10,723 nt of DNA from Chloroflexota bacterium (GTDB lineage: Bacteria > Chloroflexota > Limnocylindria > Limnocylindrales > CSP1-4): positions 1 to 10,723 of the forward strand of contig DAIDTV010000035.1 in the NCBI GenBank assembly GCA_027457005.1, given 5' to 3'. The translations under genes and the position numbers were made by a program. This document shows positions 5,823-10,723 of this stretch, piece by piece. The notes under the pieces were generated by a model. It had not been told where the DNA came from. It saw only the letters and a list, made by a program, of their open reading frames with translations, and made no database searches. Position 1 is the stretch's first letter. Each line of letters begins with the position of its first letter.

Positions 5823-7985
5823 GTGATCGCGCCCGGCCCCGCGGCGGGGCGACCTGCCGAGCCCGTGGCTCCGCCCGATTGGTCGACGGCCGACCTCGCG
5901 CGCCTGGCGGCGATCTTCGAGACGTTCGTGCCGGGTGGCGCCATCCGCCGCTCGAGGATGGCCGCGACGCTGCTTTCGGAGGTGGCCGATCCGGCCGACC
6001 TGCGCATGCTCCGCCTGGTGCTGCGGGCGTTCGACAGCCGGCCGGCGAACGCGCTCCTCGGCCACGGCGCGGTGCGCTTCCGCGACGTGCCGGCCGAGCG
6101 GCGCGAGGCGATGCTCCTCCGGTGGGCCACCAGCCGTGTGCCGCAGCGGCGCACCGCCTTCCAGACGCTGAAGCGGCTGGCATGCTTCCTCGCGTACGCC
6201 GATCCCGGGCCGGCGGGGGGAGACGGCAACGTGCTCTGGGGCCGCATGGGCTACCGGCCGGTCGACGAGCCCGTCACGGAGGAGCTTCCGGCGATCCGCA
6301 CGCTGGAGGTGGCCGCGCCAGAGGCTGCCGCACCCGAGGCTGCCGCACCCGCGCCCGAGGCTGCCGGGCCGCAGGCTGCCGCGCCGCTGGCGCGGGCGAT
6401 GGGGCCCATCGCCCTGGAGGCGGATGTCGCGATCGTGGGGAGCGGCGCGGGCGGCGGCGTGGTCGCGGCGGTGCTGGCCGCCGCGGGCCGCGACGTGCTG
6501 GTGATCGAGGCCGGCGCGTACCTGCCCGAGGCCGGGATGACCGGCCGCGAGCTGGACGGGTTCGATCGCCTCTACCTGGACCGCGGCCTGACCGCGACGA
6601 CCGATCTCGGCGTGGCGATCCTGGCCGGCTCCACGCTGGGCGGCGGCACGGTCGTGAACTGGGCGACCTGCTTCGCGCCGCCGGAGGGGCTCCGTGCCGA
6701 ATGGGCTGCCCGGCACGGACTCGAGGGGTTCGACGGGCCCGTGACGGCCGCCGACGTCGCGGCGCTGGAGTCCGAGCTGGGCGTTGCGCCGTCCCCCGGG
6801 ATCCCGCCCAAGGACCGCGCCATCCTCGACGGCGCGGCCGGACTCGGCTGGGACGCGGCACCGCTGATGCGGGACGCGGACCGGTGCGGGGACTGCGGCG
6901 CCTGCGGCTTCGGCTGCCGGCGTGGCGCGAAGCGATCGGGGCCGCGCGCCCACCTCGCCACGGCGGCACGGCACGGGGCCCGGTTCCTGGTCCGTGCGGC
7001 GGTCGAGCGCGTGGTGATGGAGCAGGGGAGAGCCGCGGGGGTGACCGGCCGGGTCGAGCTCCCCGACGGATCCGTCCGGCCGTTCACCGTGCACGCCCGG
7101 CAGGTGGTGGTCGCGGCCGGGACCCTCCGCACGCCCGCCGTGCTGACCAGGAGCGGGGTGACCCACCCCGCGGTCGGCTCGAACCTGCGGCTGCACCCGG
7201 TGGCGGTGGTCGCCGGGCGGATGCCCTGGCCGGTCGAGATGTGGCGCGGGACGATGCAGGCCGCGAGCTGCAACCAGTTCCTGCGGCCGGGAAGCGCGGA
7301 CCGGGAGCACCACGGCCCCGCCCACGGTGGCTTCCTCATCGAGTCGGCCCCCGGGCACCCCGGGCTGATCGCCATGGCCTTCCCCTGGGCGGGCGCGGCC
7401 GACCACGCGGTGTGGATGGCCCGTGCGCGCTCCTACGCGCCGTTCATCGGTATCGTGCGCGACCAGGGATCGGGCCGCGTGCGGCCGACGCGCTCGGGCA
7501 GGGTCCGCATCGAGTACCGCCTGGCGCCACCGGACGTGCGGACCGCGCGCCGGGCGCTCGTGGAGATGGCCCGGCTGGCCCGCGCGGCGGGCGCGCTCGA
7601 GGTGCTGGCGCTGGGCACCCCGACGAGGTCGCTGTCGCTCACGGCGACCCTGACCGGCCCGGTGGGTGCCGGCGGCGGCGGGCCCGCGGTGGCGCCGCAT
7701 GCATGGAACGCCTATCTCCGCGAGCTTGCCGCCTTCGACTTCTCGCCGAACCGGGGCTTCCTCTTCTCGGCCCACCAGATGGGCACGGCGCGCGCGGGGT
7801 CGAACCCGCGGAGCAGCGCCTGCGACCCGTGGGGCCGGGTCCGGTCGGACACGGCGGGCGGCACGATCCGGGGCCTGTACGTGGCCGACGCTTCGCTCTT
7901 CCCGACCGCGTCGGGCGTCAACCCCATGGTCACCGTCATGACGCTCGCGAGGCGGGTGGCACGGACGATCCTCACCGAGGGGTGA
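5823..7985 (+). CDS. Long-chain (fatty) alcohol oxidase-type GMC oxidoreductase
   Basis: FAD-dependent GMC-family enzyme of the long-chain-alcohol oxidase group, predicted to oxidise fatty alcohols to aldehydes. It has 720 residues in two parts. Residues about 20-155 form the helical N-terminal domain of this group, with PAERREAMLLRW, AFQTLKRLACFLAY and a terminal W.RMGYRPV segment. An alanine-proline linker (about 160-195) precedes the GMC core. The core has the dinucleotide-binding GSGAGG (206-211) with VLVIEAG, GSTLGGGTVVNWA, VVAAGTLRTPAVL, the His of SAHQMGTARAG (H651), and NPMVTVMTLA (N700). C355, C358, C361 and C365 form a CX2CX2CX3C cluster. GTG 5823 is the first usable start after the upstream stop but has no clear Shine-Dalgarno sequence. 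No signal peptide is visible, so a cytoplasmic or membrane-associated location is likely. The electron acceptor, oxygen or otherwise, cannot be told. Its 3' end overlaps the opposing kinase-like gene by 14 bp. Confidence 0.88.
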   Translation: MIAPGPAAGRPAEPVAPPDWSTADLARLAAIFETFVPGGAIRRSRMAATLLSEVADPADLRMLRLVLRAFDSRPANALLGHGAVRFRDVPAERREAMLLRWATSRVPQRRTAFQTLKRLACFLAYADPGPAGGDGNVLWGRMGYRPVDEPVTEELPAIRTLEVAAPEAAAPEAAAPAPEAAGPQAAAPLARAMGPIALEADVAIVGSGAGGGVVAAVLAAAGRDVLVIEAGAYLPEAGMTGRELDGFDRLYLDRGLTATTDLGVAILAGSTLGGGTVVNWATCFAPPEGLRAEWAARHGLEGFDGPVTAADVAALESELGVAPSPGIPPKDRAILDGAAGLGWDAAPLMRDADRCGDCGACGFGCRRGAKRSGPRAHLATAARHGARFLVRAAVERVVMEQGRAAGVTGRVELPDGSVRPFTVHARQVVVAAGTLRTPAVLTRSGVTHPAVGSNLRLHPVAVVAGRMPWPVEMWRGTMQAASCNQFLRPGSADREHHGPAHGGFLIESAPGHPGLIAMAFPWAGAADHAVWMARARSYAPFIGIVRDQGSGRVRPTRSGRVRIEYRLAPPDVRTARRALVEMARLARAAGALEVLALGTPTRSLSLTATLTGPVGAGGGGPAVAPHAWNAYLRELAAFDFSPNRGFLFSAHQMGTARAGSNPRSSACDPWGRVRSDTAGGTIRGLYVADASLFPTASGVNPMVTVMTLARRVARTILTEG
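6321..6386 (+). repeat. 15-bp tandem repeats encoding an EAAAP linker
   Basis: Four 15-bp units occur in frame inside the alcohol oxidase gene: GAGGCTGCCGCACCC at 6321-6335 and 6336-6350, then after a 6-bp insert two diverged units at 6357-6371 and 6372-6386. They encode EAAAP, EAAAP, AP, EAAGP, QAAAP at residues 167-188. The first two copies are identical, which points to recent duplication. The segment joins the N-terminal and FAD domains and its length probably varies between relatives. Confidence 0.85.
7972..7985. other. Tail-to-tail overlap of two convergent genes
   Basis: The last codons of the rightward alcohol oxidase gene (TGA at 7983-7985) and the leftward kinase-like gene (TGA at 7974-7972) share 14 bp. 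Both C termini agree with family expectations. There is no room here for a conventional terminator, so the two transcripts should have complementary 3' ends. Confidence 0.85.
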
Positions 7986-8610
7986 GGAGCCGGCGCCTCG
8001 CGGCGAGCGCCAGGATGATCGCGGCGGCGTCCTCGAAGCCGACCCGGCCGGTGTTGATCGACAGGTCGTAGTTGAGTGGGTCCCGCCACTCGCGGTCATG
8101 GACCTCGCGCACGTAGGCGCGGCGCCTGGCATCGTCGGCAAGCAGGCGGCGGCGGGCCGTGGCCTCGTCGGTGTTCCACAGCGAGACCAGCCGGCGCACG
8201 CGCACCTCGACCGGCGCGCAGAGGAACACGTGGATCGCGTCGGGCCGGTCCGCCAGCACGAAGCAGGCACCGCGGCCCACGATCACCACGTTGCCGGCGC
8301 GGGCGGCTTCGCGGATGACCTGGGCGGTCAGGGCCACCACCGCGTCGTGCGGGTCGCCCGGAACCGCCTCGCCCAGCGCCGTCTCGGTGCCGATGGGGCC
8401 CTCCGCCAGCGCCATGCCGCGCAGCAGCCGGCCGATCAGGGAGCGCGGCTGCTCGTCCTCGCCCTCGACCTCCTCCCGCGGCAGCTGCAGGCGCCGGGCG
8501 ACCTCGTCGATCAGGGAGCCGTCCACCAGGTCCGCCCCCAGGCGGTCCGCCAGGAGCCGGCCCACGTCGCCGCCGCCGGCGCCCGTCTCGCGGGCGATCG
8601 TCACGCTCAC
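7972..8610 (-). CDS. Cytidylate kinase-like family protein
   Basis: P-loop NTPase of 212 residues of the cytidylate kinase-like group (Cytidylate_kin2 type), common in anaerobic bacteria and of unproven substrate. It opens with TIARETGAGGGDVGRLLADRLG (split motif about residues 4-25), the version of the phosphate loop that lacks the classical lysine, as is usual in this group. It continues with NVVIVGRGACFVL (107-119), VFLCAPVEVRVRRL (128-141) and the family's C-terminal block REWRDPLNYDLSINTGRVGFEDA (split, about 173-195). GTG 8610 overlaps the stop of the upstream MBL gene in a GTGA junction, which favours translational coupling; a GTG two codons later is possible. The only purine-rich site is 17 nt upstream, too far for normal use. 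The gene ends inside the convergent alcohol oxidase gene. True CMP kinase activity is not implied by the name; a small-molecule or protein kinase role is open. Confidence 0.87.
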   Translation of the reverse strand: MSVTIARETGAGGGDVGRLLADRLGADLVDGSLIDEVARRLQLPREEVEGEDEQPRSLIGRLLRGMALAEGPIGTETALGEAVPGDPHDAVVALTAQVIREAARAGNVVIVGRGACFVLADRPDAIHVFLCAPVEVRVRRLVSLWNTDEATARRRLLADDARRRAYVREVHDREWRDPLNYDLSINTGRVGFEDAAAIILALAARRRLLTPR

Positions 8611-9536
8611 CCGGCCGTCGATCGCTGCTCCTCCTCGGTCGCCTCGACCGCGTCCTCGAGAAACGACGGCCACTCGTTGATGAACCGGATGCCCCCGTGG
8701 CGGTCGCGCTGCGCCATGAACTCGGCCCGGACGGCGGCGCGGAGCGACTCGCCGGAGAGCCCGCGCGCCAGCCCTTCGGACGTGCGCTCCATCACCCACC
8801 GGCAGTAGCGGCCCATCGGCTCGTCCGGGTCCGCGGCGATCTGCCCCGCCGGGCCGTGGCCGGGGAGGAAGACGGCGGCGCCCGACTCGCGCAGGTGTCG
8901 GAGCGCCGTCAGCGATCCTTCCGCCGAGCCGTTCCCCAGGTACGGCTCGTGGCCGTTGAACCAGAGGTCGCCGCACAGGACGATGCCGTCCGGCTCGACC
9001 ATGGCCCACAGGTCGCCGGCCGTGTGGGCCAGCGCCTCCGAGTGCAGCGTGACGCGCACCCCGCCGCCCAGCTCGATCACCGCCCGGCCCTCGACGATCC
9101 GGTCGGGCACCACGATGCGGACCTCCGCGTACTCCGCGGCGAGCTCGGGGTTCAGCGCCCGCATCTCCTCGGCGAACGGCTCGAGGTCCCGTGTGGCCCA
9201 GTAGGCCAGGCGATCGCGAGCAAAGCGCGACGCCCAGGTCCGCGCGGGCGGAGCGAAATGCATCGCGCCGTGGGCGTGGTCGTTGTGGGAGTGCGAGATC
9301 ACCAGCTCGCGCAGTGGCGGTGGGGCCGCGTCGACGGCATGCCGGAGGACCCGCGCCTGGCGCAACAGCGTGGCGTCGAAGACCAGGGTCGCCTCGGTGC
9401 CCCGCACGACGGCCGCGTTGGAGCACGGGTACGCCTCGGTGTAGTAGGCCGTCACGTGCGGCGCGAGCGCCTGGAGCCCGCCCGGTGGGAAGGGCCCGAA
9501 CGACGCCTGGTGCCATGCCATCGTGGGGCGGAGCAT
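8607..9536 (-). CDS. MBL-fold metallohydrolase
   Basis: Metallo-beta-lactamase-fold protein of 309 residues, binding a di-metal centre. The HxHxDH motif is SHSHNDHAHG with H82, H84, D86 and H87. The further ligands expected of the family appear as H171 (ALAHTAGDLW), D190 (LCGDLWFNG) and H227 (LPGHGPAG), so the full set is present. The remaining C-terminal portion from about 240 is helical-looking and family-specific. ATG 9536 follows the previous stop by 19 nt; ATG 9521, five codons later, is in the same frame. Neither has a good Shine-Dalgarno sequence, so coupling to the upstream gene is likely. The N-terminal part resembles the general alkyl-sulfatase/hydrolase-like MBL proteins rather than true beta-lactamases or glyoxalase II, but I cannot assign a substrate. 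It is the third gene behind fhs in the leftward block. Confidence 0.88.
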   Translation of the reverse strand: MLRPTMAWHQASFGPFPPGGLQALAPHVTAYYTEAYPCSNAAVVRGTEATLVFDATLLRQARVLRHAVDAAPPPLRELVISHSHNDHAHGAMHFAPPARTWASRFARDRLAYWATRDLEPFAEEMRALNPELAAEYAEVRIVVPDRIVEGRAVIELGGGVRVTLHSEALAHTAGDLWAMVEPDGIVLCGDLWFNGHEPYLGNGSAEGSLTALRHLRESGAAVFLPGHGPAGQIAADPDEPMGRYCRWVMERTSEGLARGLSGESLRAAVRAEFMAQRDRHGGIRFINEWPSFLEDAVEATEEEQRSTAG

Positions 9537-9555
9537 AGCGTGCCCGGGAACCGGG

Positions 9556-10035
9556 TCAACCGGCGGTGATCAGCCCTTCCCGGCCCAATCGCAGCAGCTG
9601 GGCGCGGGTGGCCTCCAGGTCGTCGGCGGCGATCCCGAAAAGCCGCCGGACCAGGGTCTGGGCCATGGGCGTGCAGCCGGTGGCCGCGTCGAGCAGCCGC
9701 TCCGCGGGGATCTCGATCAGCTCGGTCGGCCCGGAAGAGCGGGCGGTGGTGAGCGCGGCCGGATCCTCCCGCAGGATCGACCAGCCGAGCATGTCGCCCG
9801 GCCCCAGGGTCATGACCAGCACGGGCCGGCCCTCGTGCTCCACGTAGAGGGCGATCCGGCCGGACACGACCAGCGCGACGTCGGTCGCACGCTCGCCACG
9901 CACCGCCAGCACCTCGCGGTCGGCCAGGCGTCGGTAGCGGGCGGCCGACGCGAGCCCCGCCAGGTCGGGCTCGGGCTGGCCGGCGAAGAGGTGGAACCCC
10001 TGCAGGTCGGCGGCAGAGACCGGTGCATCTGCCAT
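9556..10035 (-). CDS. Cyclic nucleotide-binding-fold protein without DNA-binding domain
   Basis: Small soluble protein of 159 residues made of one Crp/Fnr-type cNMP-binding beta-roll (about residues 12-115) and a short helical tail (about 117-155). Hallmarks are VALVVSGRIALYVEHEGRPVL (split, about 53-73), GPGDMLGWSIL (78-88) and ELIEIPAERLL. A full Crp protein is about 210 residues with a C-terminal helix-turn-helix; here the chain ends before any such domain, so it is not a classical transcription factor. By hand alignment to E. coli Crp, the cAMP-contacting E72 and R82 fall on W85 and A94, so standard cAMP binding is doubtful. The second of two adjacent ATGs (10035) is preferred because GAGGAG is 6 nt upstream; ATG 10038 would leave only 3 nt. 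It follows fhs after 57 nt, and may sense a metabolite or act through protein contacts. That role is inference. Confidence 0.85.
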   Translation of the reverse strand: MADAPVSAADLQGFHLFAGQPEPDLAGLASAARYRRLADREVLAVRGERATDVALVVSGRIALYVEHEGRPVLVMTLGPGDMLGWSILREDPAALTTARSSGPTELIEIPAERLLDAATGCTPMAQTLVRRLFGIAADDLEATRAQLLRLGREGLITAG

Positions 10036-10052
10036 CATCGTCTCCTCGTGCT

Positions 10053-10069
10053 GGCGGGGCCGACCCGCC
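10053..10069. other. Small GC hairpin in the fhs-cNMP gene spacer
   Basis: GGCGGG (10053-10058) and CCCGCC (10064-10069) can pair with a 5-nt loop, 5 bp upstream of the GAGGAG ribosome site of the next gene. There is no T-run, so it is not an intrinsic terminator. It could affect mRNA processing or translation, or be chance in GC-rich DNA. Confidence 0.3.
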
Positions 10070-10092
10070 GCTGCCCTCGCGCGCGGCCTGCC

Positions 10093-10723
10093 TCAGAACA
10101 GGCCGACGATCTCGCCGTTCTCATCGATGTCGATCTTCTCCCCCGCCGGGTGGGACGGCAGCCCCGGCATGGTCCGCATCTCGCCCAGCAGCGGGGTCAC
10201 GAAGCCCGCCCCGGCGGAGAGGCGGACCTCCCGGATCGGGACCCGGAACCCGGACGGGCGCCCCTTGCGGGCCGGGTCGTGGCTGAGCGACAGGTGGGTC
10301 TTGGCCATGCACACCGGCAGGCCGCCGAAGCCGAGTGCCTCGTACGCGTCGAGTGCCTTCGTGGCCGCGGGGAGCTCATCCACGCCCGACGCGCCGTACA
10401 CCCGCACCGCGATCGCCTCGATCTTCTCCCGCAGCGAGAGCTCGTCGGGGTAGAGGAAGCGGAAGTCCGGGGCACCCTCGACGGCCGCGTCCCAGACCTC
10501 GCGGGCGAGCACCTCTGCGCCGGCGCCTCCCCGTGCGAAGTGGTCCGCCACGGCCACCCCCCGTGCGCCCGCCGCCATCGCGGCCCCGCGGATCGCCTCG
10601 ACCTCCGCGGGCGTGTCGGTCGGGTAGCTGTTGATGGCCACCACCACCGGCACGCCGTACAGGCGCACGACCTCGATCTGCGCCGCGAGGTTGGCGCAGC
10701 CACGCCGAACGCCCTCCACGTCC
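10093..10723 (-). CDS. fhs: Formate-tetrahydrofolate ligase, C-terminal part (runs off window)
   Basis: ATP-dependent synthesis of 10-formyltetrahydrofolate from formate and tetrahydrofolate; it feeds one-carbon metabolism and, in acetogens, the methyl branch of the Wood-Ljungdahl pathway. The window holds the last 209 or so residues of a protein usually about 560 long. The frame is open to the window end, so the gene is cut only by the edge. Recognisable blocks include ANLAAQIEVVRLYGVPVVVAIN (split), KIEAIAVRVYGASGVDELPAA, GGLPVCMAKTHLSLSHDP, GFRVPIREVRLSAGAGFVTPL, MRTMPGLPSHPAGEKIDID and the terminal GLF. All follow the family closely and no disruption is seen. The N-terminal P-loop and family signatures lie outside the window. 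Presence of fhs alone does not show acetogenesis, since many heterotrophs carry it for purine and folate metabolism. It is the upstream gene of the leftward block seen here. Confidence 0.97.
   Translation of the reverse strand, partial: DVEGVRRGCANLAAQIEVVRLYGVPVVVAINSYPTDTPAEVEAIRGAAMAAGARGVAVADHFARGGAGAEVLAREVWDAAVEGAPDFRFLYPDELSLREKIEAIAVRVYGASGVDELPAATKALDAYEALGFGGLPVCMAKTHLSLSHDPARKGRPSGFRVPIREVRLSAGAGFVTPLLGEMRTMPGLPSHPAGEKIDIDENGEIVGLF

Noticed and set aside
4490..6247. Minus-strand open frame of about 585 codons across the acyl-CoA dehydrogenase gene
   Set aside because: It is antisense to a well-conserved gene with complete motifs and has low-complexity composition without family features.
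5418..8270. Minus-strand open frame of about 950 codons opposite the dehydrogenase and oxidase genes
   Set aside because: It lies antisense to two clear enzyme genes, is rich in Arg, Pro and Gly with no recognisable motif, and is the kind of shadow frame that high third-position GC creates.
8607..9536. MBL-fold gene as a beta-lactamase resistance gene or glyoxalase II
   Set aside because: Only the general metal-binding motifs are shared; there is no export signal and no family-specific sequence for either activity.
1..10723. Mobile element, phage, CRISPR or toxin-antitoxin content
   Set aside because: No transposase, integrase, spacer-repeat array, terminal inverted repeats or small paired genes were seen; composition is uniform apart from the short AT-richer promoter patch.

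Overview
This is a GC-rich, densely coded bacterial window whose genes use many GTG and TTG starts. Gene content and protein style (a bacterial long-chain alcohol oxidase, a non-classical FGGY ribulokinase, formate-tetrahydrofolate ligase) would suit a high-GC Chloroflexota or actinobacterial-type organism. That placement is an inference and has no marker-gene support here. I see no rRNA, tRNA, CRISPR array, insertion sequence or phage gene.

Left region (1-4454) is an L-arabinose catabolic locus. araA (L-arabinose isomerase) runs leftward off the window edge. A LacI-family regulator, an FGGY kinase (predicted L-ribulokinase) and araD (L-ribulose-5-phosphate 4-epimerase) run rightward. Together these three enzymes would convert L-arabinose to L-ribulose, L-ribulose-5-phosphate and D-xylulose-5-phosphate. 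The 245-bp gap between araA and the regulator holds an AT-richer patch with overlapping divergent promoter-like elements and a 14-bp tandem direct repeat.

Middle region (4455-7985) holds, also rightward, an acyl-CoA dehydrogenase and a two-domain GMC oxidoreductase of the long-chain (fatty) alcohol oxidase type. The oxidase carries an (EAAAP)-type linker and a CX2CX2CX3C cysteine cluster. The pair suggests oxidation of fatty alcohols or acyl chains and may have its own promoter near 4493.

Right region (7972-10723) is a leftward gene block. In transcription order it contains the C-terminal part of fhs (formate-tetrahydrofolate ligase), a short cyclic-nucleotide-binding-fold protein without a DNA-binding domain, an MBL-fold metallohydrolase and a cytidylate-kinase-like P-loop protein. 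The last two overlap by 4 bp, and the kinase-like gene overlaps the convergent oxidase gene tail-to-tail by 14 bp. The three small genes behind fhs have no obvious role in one-carbon metabolism. They are the part of the window where an undescribed functional link is most plausible.

The enzymes are mostly well-known families. The less ordinary points are the regulatory architecture of the ara gap, the cysteine cluster in the alcohol oxidase, and the fhs-linked trio.
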